The notes: a model not told the origin generated them from the sequence alone. A DNA stretch of 64,000 nt from Kitasatospora terrestris (GCF_039542905.1 NZ_BAABIS010000001.1:992001-1056000); one strand, 5' to 3'. Shown: positions 35,387 through 43,951, counted from the first letter of the stretch. Made by a program: numbers and translations.

Positions 35387-35950
35387 GTGAGCGCCGTCGA
35401 GGAGCCGTTCCTGATGCCGGTCGAAGTCGTCTTCCGCCGAGGGCGGCAGACCATGCCGACCGGCCGGATCGAGCGCGGACGCGTCCGCACGGGCGACGAG
35501 GTGCAGCTCGTCGGCCCGGACCGCGCCCTGACCGCCCACGTCACCGGCATCGACCTGCACGGGCGGCACGTCGACGAGGCGTCCGCCGGCATGCACGTCG
35601 GACTCCTGCTGCACGGCACGGCCGGCACCGCGGTCGGACGCGGGCACGTCCTCGCGGCACCCGGCGCGATCGACGCCCACCACCGCTTCACCGCGGACCT
35701 CGCCCTGCTGTCCGAAGCCGACGGCGGCACCGAGGTGCGCACCGGTGACCGACTCCAGTTCCACGTCCGCACCGCCACGGTCCTCGGCGTTGTCACCCTG
35801 CCCCCGGGCGCCGACCCGCTGCAGCCGCTCCACCAGGGCACGGTGACCGTCGCCCTGGACCACCCCGTCGCCCTGGAGACGGGCCGGCGCCTCGCCTTCC
35901 GCCACCACGCCCGCGCCGCCGGCACGGCGACCGTCACCCGGCTCGGATGA
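35387..35950 (+). CDS. EF-Tu-like protein consisting only of domains II and III
   Basis: The 187-residue protein aligns by eye to the C-terminal two beta-barrels of elongation factor Tu: EPFLMPVEVVFRRGR, TGRIERGRVRTGDEVQLVG, VGLLLHG, and the domain III start GHVLAAPGAIDAHHRF ending in AGTATVTRLG. The GTPase domain is completely absent, and the gene start is preceded by a ribosome site (GGGGGGAG before the GTG at 35387), so this is not a window-edge truncation. It lies 41 bp after the DeoR gene. It may bind a tRNA, ribosome or protein partner; its role is unknown. Confidence 0.85.
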   Translation: MSAVEEPFLMPVEVVFRRGRQTMPTGRIERGRVRTGDEVQLVGPDRALTAHVTGIDLHGRHVDEASAGMHVGLLLHGTAGTAVGRGHVLAAPGAIDAHHRFTADLALLSEADGGTEVRTGDRLQFHVRTATVLGVVTLPPGADPLQPLHQGTVTVALDHPVALETGRRLAFRHHARAAGTATVTRLG

Positions 35951-36060
35951 CCCGCCCGCGGGCCCGGCCGAGCGGCGCGGTGGGCCGTCACGCACTTGCC
36001 GCCGGGGCGGCGGTCCGGCGCGGATGCGGCATCGTGACCGAAAGCACGCAGGTCAAGGCC

Positions 36061-36089
36061 TTGGCGACCGCCGGGTTCCGGTCTAGCAT
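36061..36089 (+). promoter_or_regulatory. Vegetative-type promoter
   Basis: TTGGCG (36061-36066) and TAGCAT (36084-36089) are separated by 17 bp, a good match to actinomycete HrdB-type promoters. No established gene starts directly downstream; the first plausible start is the ATG at 36288. Confidence 0.45.
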
Positions 36090-36287
36090 TCCCGCAACGG
36101 CGGCCTCGCCCCACCGGCCACGGCCGCCCGGCTGAGCAGCCGCGCCCTGTCCCCTGCGCTGCTGCCCTGCGACCGACCGGGTCCCCTCGGGGGAGCGTGT
36201 CCCCCACGACCCGGCAGTCGATCCCTTCGGCCCTTGAGCCTCCGTGTCGGGCATGGCCCGGCGAGCGGAGTCGGGAGACTGGTGATC
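36090..36287 (+). other. Structured leader-like region between promoter and ORF 36288
   Basis: The segment has CCGGGTC...GACCCGG arms enclosing two alternative stems, CCCC-TC-GGGGG and GGGGG-AGCGTGT-CCCCC, that share the same G run and so cannot form together. This resembles a switching leader, but it matches no riboswitch class I can name. Otherwise the 35951-36287 stretch holds no gene I trust. Confidence 0.3.
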
Positions 36288-36617
36288 ATGACCTCAGACC
36301 GGCGCCCGCTGTGGCAGCCCTTCTCCGAGTCCTCCTCCGACCAGCCCTTGACCGAGGAGCACCCCCTGCCCCCGGTCCAGCGCTCCCCCTTCCGGGAACC
36401 GGCGACACCGCCGCAGCCCGCCGTCCCCCAGCAGCGCACCGCCGCCCCCAGGCCCGCGGGCATCGCCTTCACCGCAGCGGGTCAGCCGCGCGAGCGCGGC
36501 CTGACGACCACGGGGCAGGAGTCCCACAGCTCCACCCCGGCCGTGAGCAGTTCGATGACCGCGCGCCGCTCGTCGGGCGTCCACGCTGCGCACTCGCTCC
36601 CGAACAGCTTCTCGTAG
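36288..36617 (+). CDS. Possible small Pro-rich hypothetical protein
   Basis: A 109-codon frame beginning MTSDRRPLWQPFSESSSDQP with GGGAGA about 9 bases before the ATG and G/C-biased third positions. The first 60 residues look like a natural Pro/Gln-rich protein, but the last 45 overlap the opposite-strand gene at 36482-37033 and are less convincing. It may be a truncated gene whose 3' end was replaced, or non-coding. Confidence 0.35.
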   Translation: MTSDRRPLWQPFSESSSDQPLTEEHPLPPVQRSPFREPATPPQPAVPQQRTAAPRPAGIAFTAAGQPRERGLTTTGQESHSSTPAVSSSMTARRSSGVHAAHSLPNSFS

Positions 36618-37033
36618 GCGCCGTCGTGCACCGCCCCCTGCCGGGGCAACCGGTGCTCCGCGTCGAGCCCCCGGGCCAGGTCCTCGAAGAAGTTCCAGGC
36701 ACCCAGCACGGCACCCGGCGGGACCCGCCGGCGCACCGGGTCGTCCAGCCAGCGCTGGACGTGGACGAGCTCCAGCGTGTTGGCGTCGGGGGTGGCCAAC
36801 GTCCGCCCCCGGCGGCTCGCGTACGCCCGCGCCTGCCGGACCGTCACGAACACCGGTACCTGCCTGCGCCCGGTGTCCGGCAGCGTCACCACCCGATCGG
36901 GTTCGTCGCCCTCGCCGCCGATCCACAGCACCACGGCGCTGCGGCCGGTCCCGCGCACCCGGTACGCGTAGAGGCTCCCGTCGTCACCCGGGCCTGCGGC
37001 CGTGAACGGATCTGTGGTCTCGATGGTCGTCAC
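36482..37033 (-). CDS. Hypothetical protein
   Basis: This 183-residue soluble protein has an N-terminal beta-rich part (SAVVLWIGGEGDEPDRVVTL) and a C-terminal helical part (TPDERRAVIELLTAGVELWD). The middle VQRWLDDPVRRRVPPGAVLGAWN segment is typical of uncharacterised actinomycete proteins that recur near restriction or toxin genes, but no catalytic motif is visible. GTG start. Good codon bias supports a real gene. Its 3' end overlaps a weaker plus-strand ORF. Confidence 0.65.
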   Translation of the reverse strand: MTTIETTDPFTAAGPGDDGSLYAYRVRGTGRSAVVLWIGGEGDEPDRVVTLPDTGRRQVPVFVTVRQARAYASRRGRTLATPDANTLELVHVQRWLDDPVRRRVPPGAVLGAWNFFEDLARGLDAEHRLPRQGAVHDGAYEKLFGSECAAWTPDERRAVIELLTAGVELWDSCPVVVRPRSRG

Positions 37034-37058
37034 GGTCCAACCCTGCCACGACCCGCGG

Positions 37059-38036
37059 TCAGGGCAGGTGCCAGATGTCCCTGGTGATGAGGAAGAAGGC
37101 GGCGGCCCAAACGGCGGTGACGGAGGCGACGATGGCGAGGCCGATGCGGTTGGTGCGGGCCGCGGGTTCGCCGGGAGCGGGGCGGAGCCAGCGTCCGAGC
37201 AGGGGGTTCACGTAGTAGGGCATGGTCAGGAAGCTCATGATGAAGCTCGACAGCAGGTTGCCGATGAGCAGGCCGATCCAGAGCGGCATCTTCAGCGGGG
37301 CCAGGGCGAGGGTGAGCAGGACGACGGTCGGGTAGAGGCCGACCCAGACGGCGATGGCGGTCTTGCTCGCCGCGGGGGGCGGGGCCTCCCTCCCGTTCTC
37401 CTCGAAGGCGAACCAGCTGCCGAAGGAGTTGTCGATCGTGCGGAGCTTGAACTCGTTGAACTTCTCGCCCTCTTCGAGGATCCGGCGGCGGGTGCCGGAG
37501 GTCAGCCAGGCGTCGAGGTGTTCGGCGCTGTCGAAGCGGTAGAGCGTGGTCCATTCGTCCTGGAGGCCGTCGATCGGGCGGAAGAGTTCGGTGCCGCGGA
37601 AGCCGGCGAAGGTCCGCTCCTCCTCGCTCATCCGCTGTTGCCAGTCGAGGAAGTCGTCGACGTGGTCGGGGTCGACGCGGTGGGCGACGACGACGGTGAC
37701 GAGCGGGTCGGGGGCCTGCCGGCCGCCCCGGACGACCTGCTGGGTGCCGGGGCCGTCGAAGTAGCGGCTGCCGATGTCGAGCAGGTTCTGCCGGGTCGCG
37801 CTGTTGATCCAGGCCTGGAGGTGGGCGATGGAGTCGAACCGGTAGATGACGAGCCAGTCGGGCTGCAGGGGGGTCGGCGGGGAGACTTCGGCGCCGAGGT
37901 AGCCGGCGTAGTCGGCGGCGGCGGCGTTGACGGCCTTCTGCCAGGCCCAATACTCCTCCTCCAGGCCGGGGCGGACCTTGAGCCCGAGGATGGCGGTGGC
38001 GGCGGCGTCCCCGTCCAGGGGCTGCACGGTGTTCAT
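37059..38036 (-). CDS. Tandem ABM-domain protein with C-terminal membrane anchor
   Basis: The 325-residue protein has two antibiotic-biosynthesis-monooxygenase-like ferredoxin folds (about 10-105 and 115-210), each ending in a YRFDS-xxHLxAW motif, followed by about three membrane helices (235-320). ABM domains can be small oxygenases or heme- or quinone-binding modules. The ATG overlaps the stop of the xanthine dehydrogenase-family gene (ATGA), so it is the last gene of that operon. Membrane tethering might couple the molybdoenzyme to an electron acceptor; that is inference. Confidence 0.8.
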   Translation of the reverse strand: MNTVQPLDGDAAATAILGLKVRPGLEEEYWAWQKAVNAAAADYAGYLGAEVSPPTPLQPDWLVIYRFDSIAHLQAWINSATRQNLLDIGSRYFDGPGTQQVVRGGRQAPDPLVTVVVAHRVDPDHVDDFLDWQQRMSEEERTFAGFRGTELFRPIDGLQDEWTTLYRFDSAEHLDAWLTSGTRRRILEEGEKFNEFKLRTIDNSFGSWFAFEENGREAPPPAASKTAIAVWVGLYPTVVLLTLALAPLKMPLWIGLLIGNLLSSFIMSFLTMPYYVNPLLGRWLRPAPGEPAARTNRIGLAIVASVTAVWAAAFFLITRDIWHLP

Positions 38037-40765
38037 TGCGGTCCGGCCGCCCCGGACGGGACCGGTGCGGTGGCGTTCAGCGGGCCGTAGATCCGTTCCG
38101 GGGTGAGCGGCAGGGCGCGGTAGCGGACGCCGGTGGCGTCGTGGAGGGCGTTGGCGAGGGCCGCGGACACCGGGTTGATGCAGCATTCGGCCATGCCCTT
38201 GGAGCGCATCGGTCCGACCGAGTCGGAGGACGGCACCAGGAGCACCTCGGTGCGGGGGACGTCGGCGTAGGTGGGGATGCGGTAGTTGCGGAGGTTGGGG
38301 TTGACCACGGCGCCGTCCGCGTCGAGGTGGTGGTTCTCGGTGAGGGCGAAGCCGATGCCCTGGGCGACGCCGCCCTCGACCTGTCCGCGGACCTGGGCGG
38401 GGTTGATGACGTCGCCGGCGTCGGTGGCCTGCACGCTGTGCAGGATGCGGATCTCGCCGGTGACGCGGTGCACGGCGATCCGGAACCCCTGGGTGTTGGA
38501 GGTGACGCTGCGGGGTGAGCCGTAGGCCTTGCGGGCGGCGGTGAAGCGGATGCCGCGGTCGCGGGCGAGGGCGACGAGGTCGGCGAGCGGGACGCGCTCC
38601 TCGCCGCAGCGGACGCCGTCGTCGTCCATCGCGCACATCACCACGTGGACGCCGGTGTGGGCGGCGGCGAACTCCAGGATCCGGTCGCGTACGGCGTTGG
38701 CGGCGCGCAGGACGGCGTTGCCGGCGACGAAGAGTCCGGCGCTGGCGAAGGCGCCGGTGTCGAAGCCGGTGCGGTCGGTGTCGGACTGGACGAGGCGGAT
38801 CCGCCCCGGGGTGGTGCCGAGTTGGGTGGCGGCGATCTGGACGTGCGCGGTCGACGTGCCCTCGCCGAACTCGACGGTGCCGACCGCCAGTTCGTAGACG
38901 AGGTCGTCGCCCAGGGTGACCCAGGCCTCCGCGATGTGCTCGGTGGGGGGCGCGGTCTCGTGCAGGGAGGAGGCCACTCCGGTTCCCACCAGCCAGTCGG
39001 GTCCGGGGGGCGGCCGGTGCGTGGCGCGGGCCATCGCGGCGTCCACCAGGTCGATGCACCGGCCGAGTCCGTCCTCGGTGAAGAGCACGTCGTCGGGTCC
39101 GTCGTGCAGGGCGACGAGCGGGTCGCCGGGCCGGACGATGTTGCGGCGGCGCAGTTCGAGCGGGTCGAGGTGGAGGGCGCGGGCCAGTTCGTCCATGGCG
39201 GACTCGACGGCGAAGGCGGGCTGGGTCATGCCGTAGCCGCGCAGCGCGCCGCTGGGCACGGTGTTGGTGTAGACGGCGAACGCGTCGTACTTCTTGTTGG
39301 GGCAGCGGTAGATCATGACGGCCGCGCCGCCCGCGTACAGGGTCTCGCCGCCGTGGTTGCCGTAGGCGCCGGTGTTGGAGACGTTGCGGACCTGGAGGGC
39401 GGTGAGTGTGCCGTCCGCCCTGGCGCCGAGCCGCACGGTGAGGGCCATCGGGTGCCGGGGCGAGGCGGTGGTGAACTCCTCCTCGCGGGTGTACTCGAGG
39501 CAGACCGGCGAGCCGGTGTCGAGCGCGGCGAGGGCGACCAGGTCCTCGGAGATCACTTCCTGCTTGCCGCCGAAGCCGCCGCCGACCCGTTTGCAGAACA
39601 CCCGCAGCTGGTCCGGTCGCAGCGCGAACAGGTAGGCGAGCTTGACCTTGGCGATCGACGGCGACTGCGAGCTGGTGCGCACGTTCAGGCGGCCGTCCTG
39701 CATCCAGGCGATCGAGCCGTGCGTCTCCAGGTGGGCGTGCTGCACCCGCGGCGAGGTGTAGGTGGCTTCGTGGACGACGTCGGCCTCGGCGAAGCCGGCG
39801 TCGACGTCGCCGATGTGCGAGTGGATCTCCAGCAGGACGTTGTGGACCGGGTCCCGGACGAACGGGTCGTCGGATCCGTGCAGTTGCGGCGCACCGTCGG
39901 CCATCGCCTCCTCGGGGTCGAACACCGCCGGCAGCACCTCGTAGTCGACCACGACCCTCCGGCAGCCCTCCTCCGCCGCCGCGACCGTGTCGGCCAGGAC
40001 GGCGACCACGCGCTGCCCGACGAAGCGGACCGTGCGGTCGAGGATGAAGGTGTCGTCCGGGTCGACCAGGTGGTCGGTGTGGATCGCGGTGGTGAAGCGC
40101 CGTTGCGGCACGTCCTCCCAGGTGTAGACGCGGCGCACGCCGGGCACGTCGAGTGCGGCGCTCCTGTCGATCGAGCGGATCCGGGCGTGGGCGTGCGGCG
40201 AGTGCAGCACCTTGAGGTGCAGCATGCCCTCCAGGTGGGTGTCCATGGTGAACTCGGCGCGGCCGGTCACCACGTCCTCGGCCGCCGGTGCGCCGACGCT
40301 CGTCCCCACGGCCTTCCCAGGAGCGGCCGATTCGATGCCGGTCCGGCCGCGGACGGCGTCCTCGATCGCCCGGTAGCCGGTGCAGCGGCACAGGTTGCCC
40401 TTCAACGCCCTCGGCAGGTCGTCCTTCTGCTCCTCGGTGAGCGCCGCGGACGTCATGATCATCCCGGCCGTGCAGAAGCCGCACTGGAACCCCGGGGCGT
40501 CCCGGAACCGCCGCTGCACCGGGTGCAGGTCGCCGGGCGATCCGAGCCCCTCGACCGTCGTCACCTCGCGACCGTCCGCGCGGAACGCCGGGGTGATGCA
40601 GCTGTGCACCGGCTGCCCGTCCAACCACACCGTGCAGGCGCCGCAGTCGCCCGCGTCGCAGCCCTTCTTGACGCCGAAGGTGCCGAGCGAGCGGAGGAAG
40701 GTGCGCAGGCACTGGCCGGGTCGCGGCTCCTCGTCGAAGCTCCGGCCGTTCACGACGTAGGTCAT
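38033..40765 (-). CDS. Xanthine dehydrogenase-family fusion: 2Fe-2S and molybdopterin domains
   Basis: The 910-residue protein joins a CoxS-like iron-sulfur subunit (about 1-150) to a CoxL/XdhB-like molybdopterin subunit (about 165-905). Cluster ligands are in CDAGDCGACTVWLDG, CGFCTAGM and CRCTGYR. Molybdopterin motifs include VGGGFGGKQEVISED, GALRGYGMTQ and SKGMAECCINP with the family's catalytic Glu position. It should hydroxylate an aldehyde, purine or aromatic heterocycle. The domain order differs from separate CoxS/CoxL subunits. It overlaps the FAD-subunit gene upstream (ATGA) and the ABM-membrane gene downstream. Confidence 0.9.
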   Translation of the reverse strand: MTYVVNGRSFDEEPRPGQCLRTFLRSLGTFGVKKGCDAGDCGACTVWLDGQPVHSCITPAFRADGREVTTVEGLGSPGDLHPVQRRFRDAPGFQCGFCTAGMIMTSAALTEEQKDDLPRALKGNLCRCTGYRAIEDAVRGRTGIESAAPGKAVGTSVGAPAAEDVVTGRAEFTMDTHLEGMLHLKVLHSPHAHARIRSIDRSAALDVPGVRRVYTWEDVPQRRFTTAIHTDHLVDPDDTFILDRTVRFVGQRVVAVLADTVAAAEEGCRRVVVDYEVLPAVFDPEEAMADGAPQLHGSDDPFVRDPVHNVLLEIHSHIGDVDAGFAEADVVHEATYTSPRVQHAHLETHGSIAWMQDGRLNVRTSSQSPSIAKVKLAYLFALRPDQLRVFCKRVGGGFGGKQEVISEDLVALAALDTGSPVCLEYTREEEFTTASPRHPMALTVRLGARADGTLTALQVRNVSNTGAYGNHGGETLYAGGAAVMIYRCPNKKYDAFAVYTNTVPSGALRGYGMTQPAFAVESAMDELARALHLDPLELRRRNIVRPGDPLVALHDGPDDVLFTEDGLGRCIDLVDAAMARATHRPPPGPDWLVGTGVASSLHETAPPTEHIAEAWVTLGDDLVYELAVGTVEFGEGTSTAHVQIAATQLGTTPGRIRLVQSDTDRTGFDTGAFASAGLFVAGNAVLRAANAVRDRILEFAAAHTGVHVVMCAMDDDGVRCGEERVPLADLVALARDRGIRFTAARKAYGSPRSVTSNTQGFRIAVHRVTGEIRILHSVQATDAGDVINPAQVRGQVEGGVAQGIGFALTENHHLDADGAVVNPNLRNYRIPTYADVPRTEVLLVPSSDSVGPMRSKGMAECCINPVSAALANALHDATGVRYRALPLTPERIYGPLNATAPVPSGAAGPQ

Positions 40766-41589
40766 GCGGGGCTCCCGGTGACGAGTTCGTGACGGATCTC
40801 TTCGGTGAAGTGCTTGGTGAGGTGGCGCCGGTGCTCGGGCGTCCCGTTGGGGTCGGCGAACCAGACGTCGGCGGGGATCACGTCGATGCTGTGCTGGAGC
40901 GTCCGCGCGTCGGGCATGGCGTCGAAGGCGATCCGGACCGGCCGGGTGGTCCCGGCGGTGACGGTCAGCAACAGGTCGTCCCGGCCGGGCGTCTGGGTGC
41001 CGATCAGGAAGACCGTCGACCGGCCGAGCCGGGTCAGCTCGAAGCGGCGGTGCACCGCGCGTTTGCGCAGCGCGCCGGTCGGGATCCGGATCCGCCGCAG
41101 GAGTTCGCCCGGTCCGAGGACGTTGCGGTTGTTGCCGGTGACGAACTCGAGGGCGTCGACGACCCGGGTCGACCCGTCGGGCGCCCACAGCTCGTACCCG
41201 GCCTCCAGGGCGACCGTGAGGGTGATCATCGGTCCGGCGGGCAGCGAGAGGCAGATGTTGCCGCCGACGGTCGCCGCGTTCCATACCTTGAACGAGGACA
41301 GGAACGCCTCGCAGGCAGTGGCGATCAGCGGGCCCGCGGTCCACTCCCGCGGCGGCCCGAACGCGTACAGGTCCCGGATCGTGCAGGTCGCACCGATCTC
41401 CAGGCCGCTCCCGTCCGCGACGAGCGGGGCCCAGCCCAGGGACGTCAGGTCGATCAGGCGGCGCAGCTCCGGCTGCTCGGTCGAGAACAGGAAGGTGCCG
41501 CCCGCGAGCCAGGCATCGCCTTCGCGCCAGTCCGGATCGGGTCGGGCGGGCGGACGCCGGACGACCTCGGTGACGGTGTTGAGGTCCAT
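40762..41589 (-). CDS. FAD-binding subunit of molybdenum hydroxylase (CoxM/XdhC-like)
   Basis: The 275-residue protein has the FAD_binding_5 signature as DAWLAGGTFLFSTEQPELRR and TVGGNICLSLPAGPMITL (family AGGTDL and TIGGN motifs), and a C-terminal CO-dehydrogenase flavoprotein domain. It passes electrons from the iron-sulfur clusters of the partner fusion protein to an acceptor. A TTGGCG-N17-TATACG promoter lies about 120 bp upstream. It is the first gene of a three-gene operon. Confidence 0.9.
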   Translation of the reverse strand: MDLNTVTEVVRRPPARPDPDWREGDAWLAGGTFLFSTEQPELRRLIDLTSLGWAPLVADGSGLEIGATCTIRDLYAFGPPREWTAGPLIATACEAFLSSFKVWNAATVGGNICLSLPAGPMITLTVALEAGYELWAPDGSTRVVDALEFVTGNNRNVLGPGELLRRIRIPTGALRKRAVHRRFELTRLGRSTVFLIGTQTPGRDDLLLTVTAGTTRPVRIAFDAMPDARTLQHSIDVIPADVWFADPNGTPEHRRHLTKHFTEEIRHELVTGSPA

Positions 41590-41974
41590 GGGAACCGGTC
41601 TCCCTCACGACGACCGCCGCGGGACGGACTGCCCACCGAACCACCGTCGGGCCGCTGCGGTCGAACTGCTCGGGGGCGAGCGTCGGCGGGCGCTGGGATT
41701 CCCCTCCAGCGTATAGCCGGACGCGCGGGGCCCGCCAAGTCGGGAGCCCCGGCCGCTCCGCGCCGCGGCGTGCGCCGACCCGCCCACCTGCAGCGTTCCG
41801 GGGTCTCCGGGCCTCCTTCGGATCATGTCGGATCGCCGCGCGGCGCGGGATTGACGTGGGCATGCCTTCCAAGGCTCCCCGGAGGTCGGGGAATTCGGAG
41901 CGCGGCCCCGAGCCGGTCGCAGGCCTACCGGAAATTCCCGCCCGGGAGCCGCGCCGCGTTCTTCGCGCGGTTCG
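41590..41974. other. Intergenic region between molybdenum hydroxylase operon and MerR gene
   Basis: This 385-bp gap carries the operon promoter at 41710-41738 and the untranslated leader. No coding potential is convincing elsewhere. A loose GGAATT...AATTCC inverted pair at about 41890-41940 could terminate the MerR transcript. Confidence 0.6.
41710..41738 (-). promoter_or_regulatory. Promoter of the molybdenum hydroxylase operon
   Basis: On the minus strand TTGGCG (41738-41733) and TATACG (41715-41710) are separated by exactly 17 bp, a strong vegetative promoter match. A leader of about 110 nt follows before the FAD-subunit start at 41589. Confidence 0.65.
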
Positions 41975-42352
41975 TCACCGGGCGAGGCCGTCCAGGTTGT
42001 CCCTCGCGGTGCTGATGACCTCGTCCAGCACCTCGCGGGAGCGGAACAGGTCGCCGATCATCCGGTCGATGCGGTCCCGTTCCGCGGTGAGCTCGTCGAC
42101 CAGCTGTGCGGTGGCGATCTCGCTCGGGCTGCCGTCGGTGTCGCGCAGGCACGGCAACAGCTGCGCGATCTTCCTGCTGTTCAGCCCCGCGGCGTACAGC
42201 GCTTGGACGCGGATGACCCGGTCCACTGCCCATTCGCCGAATTCGCGCTGGCCGCCGGGGGTGCGCTCGGCCCGTAGCAGCCCTTGCGCCTCGTAGTAGC
42301 GCAGCGACCGTTCGCTCACCCCGCTGCGGCGGGCCAGCTCGCCGATCCGCAT
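41975..42352 (-). CDS. MerR family transcriptional regulator
   Basis: The 125-residue protein begins with the MerR winged helix, MRIGELARRSGVSERSLRYYEAQGLL, followed by a dimerisation coiled coil (about 75-120). It has few Cys and no obvious metal site, so it is a small-molecule or redox-type MerR similar to those found beside aldo-keto reductases. It is divergent from an old-yellow-enzyme gene, and a dyad with extended promoter spacing lies between them, so it probably activates that gene. Confidence 0.9.
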   Translation of the reverse strand: MRIGELARRSGVSERSLRYYEAQGLLRAERTPGGQREFGEWAVDRVIRVQALYAAGLNSRKIAQLLPCLRDTDGSPSEIATAQLVDELTAERDRIDRMIGDLFRSREVLDEVISTARDNLDGLAR

Positions 42353-42370
42353 CGCTCACCTCCTGGACTT

Positions 42371-42394
42371 GAACCTCACACCGGTGTCAGGTTC
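42371..42394. promoter_or_regulatory. MerR-type operator dyad
   Basis: GAACCTCACACC (42371-42382) and GGTGTCAGGTTC (42383-42394) form a 24-bp dyad with one mismatched pair. It sits directly after a TTGAAC -35 element with a candidate -10 18-20 bp away, the overlong spacing that MerR proteins correct. It lies 13-36 bp upstream of the alkene-reductase start. Confidence 0.65.
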
Positions 42395-42406
42395 TACCGT
42401 TCCGGC

Positions 42407-43552
42407 ATGACGAACACAACGGTGGAATCCCGCCTCTTCGAGCCCGCGTCCCTCAGCTCCCTCCGCCTGCCGAACCGTCTGGTGATGGCGCCCATGACCC
42501 GCAATCGCGCCTCCGCGGACGGCGTCCCACAACCGATCATGGCCACCTACTACGCCCAACGGGCCACCGCCGGACTGATCGTCGCCGAGGCGTCCACCCC
42601 CAACGCCGTCGGGCAGACCTACCCCGACATCACGGCGATCCACAACCGTGCGCACGTGGCGGGATGGCGGCGCGTCACCGACGCCGTGCGCGCCGAAGGC
42701 GGCCGGATGTTCCTGCAGTTGCAGCACGGCGGCCGGGTCGGCCACCCCGACAACAGCGGCCTCACCCCGGTCGCCCCCTCGCCGATCCCGCTGCCGGAGA
42801 CCGTCCACACCCCGACCGGACCCCAGGACGCCGTCGTACCGCGCGAGATGACGCTCGACGAGATCCGCTCCACCGTCGCCGACTTCGCGGCCGCCGCCCG
42901 CAACGCCGTCGACGCGGGCTTCGAGGGGGTAGAGGTGCACGCCGCCAACGGCTACCTGCTCCACCAGTTCCTGGCCCGGGGGACCAACCGGCGCACCGAC
43001 GCCTACGGCGGCCCGGTGGCCAGGCGCATCCGGTTCACGGTCGAGGTCGTCCGGGCGGTCGCCGACGCGATCGGCCCCGAACGGGTCGGGGTGCGGATCT
43101 CGCCCGGACTGACCGTCAACGGCATCGACGAGGGCGACACCGAGGAGATCTATCCGGCGCTCGTCGCCGCGCTCGCCGACGTCGGCCCGGCCTACCTGCA
43201 CGTGGTCTTCGCGGATCCGGACCAGCCGCACTTCCACGAGATCCGCGCGGCCTGGCCGGGCACGCTGATCGCCAACCCGGTCCTCGGGTGGGGGAAGCCG
43301 CTGCCCGCCGACGGCGGAAGGCGGCAGGCCGAGCGGCTCCTCAGCGCGGGAGCCGACTTGATCTCGCTCGGCCGCCCGTTCCTCGCCAACCCCGACCTGG
43401 TCGAACGCCTGCGCACCGGGGCGCCGATCAACCAGGTGCGGGACCACGGCCTGATGTACACGGGCGGGTCGGCCAGCTACACCGACTACCCCACGCTGGC
43501 GGCCACCGGCTCCGTCGACCACGGCCGGGCGTACGAGAGCGCCGTGCTCTGA
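42407..43552 (+). CDS. Old-yellow-enzyme alkene reductase (NADH:flavin oxidoreductase)
   Basis: The 381-residue FMN protein has OYE motifs: LPNRLVMAPMTRNRA, the substrate-binding pair in GFEGVEVHAANGYLLHQFLA, and the phosphate-binding LGRPFLANPDLV segment. OYEs reduce activated C=C bonds of enals, enones and maleimides with NAD(P)H. The position behind a MerR-type dyad and divergent to MerR suggests induction by electrophiles or oxidative stress. Confidence 0.92.
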   Translation: MTNTTVESRLFEPASLSSLRLPNRLVMAPMTRNRASADGVPQPIMATYYAQRATAGLIVAEASTPNAVGQTYPDITAIHNRAHVAGWRRVTDAVRAEGGRMFLQLQHGGRVGHPDNSGLTPVAPSPIPLPETVHTPTGPQDAVVPREMTLDEIRSTVADFAAAARNAVDAGFEGVEVHAANGYLLHQFLARGTNRRTDAYGGPVARRIRFTVEVVRAVADAIGPERVGVRISPGLTVNGIDEGDTEEIYPALVAALADVGPAYLHVVFADPDQPHFHEIRAAWPGTLIANPVLGWGKPLPADGGRRQAERLLSAGADLISLGRPFLANPDLVERLRTGAPINQVRDHGLMYTGGSASYTDYPTLAATGSVDHGRAYESAVL

Positions 43553-43672
43553 CGCTCCGTCCGGATCGGTGCTGCGGCCGCCGGGGCCCCGCGCGCGGGA
43601 GGGGCGCCTGCGGGTGGAAGGATCCGTGTCCGGCGGCGCACGGCGCGCCGTCCGGGAGGGGTTCGACAGCTG

Positions 43673-43951
43673 ATGAACGTTTTCGGGTGGGTCTGCAGCG
43701 GAGTGCTCTGGGCCGTCGCGCTCGGCACTGCCGTTCCGGCCGTCGTGCGGGGTCGGACGCCCCGGTGGTGGCCCGGTGTGGCCTCCCCCCGGCTCTGGGG
43801 GGCCGGGCAGTTGCTCTTCGCCGCGGGCGGCACCTACGGCATGGCCGCCGCCGGCCACGAGACCACGTTGTGGCCCCTCGGCGGAGGCATCGCCCTCGCC
43901 GGACTTGGCCTGATGGAGTGGTCCCGCCGCGCCCGCCCCGACTCCACCTGA
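43673..43951 (+). CDS. Small membrane protein
   Basis: A 92-residue protein with about three hydrophobic segments: 4-25 (WVCSGVLWAVALGTAVPAVV), 43-60 and 66-80. Between them are short basic loops (RGRTPRWW). No family is recognised. The ATG at 43673 lies 120 bp after the alkene-reductase stop on the same strand, without a strong ribosome site. Codon bias is consistent with a real gene. Confidence 0.6.
   Translation: MNVFGWVCSGVLWAVALGTAVPAVVRGRTPRWWPGVASPRLWGAGQLLFAAGGTYGMAAAGHETTLWPLGGGIALAGLGLMEWSRRARPDST

Noticed and set aside
36083..36472. Minus-strand frame of 129 codons in the 35951-36481 gap
   Set aside because: Gly/Arg-rich composition, no ribosome site, and it is antisense to the promoter and better plus-strand ORF.
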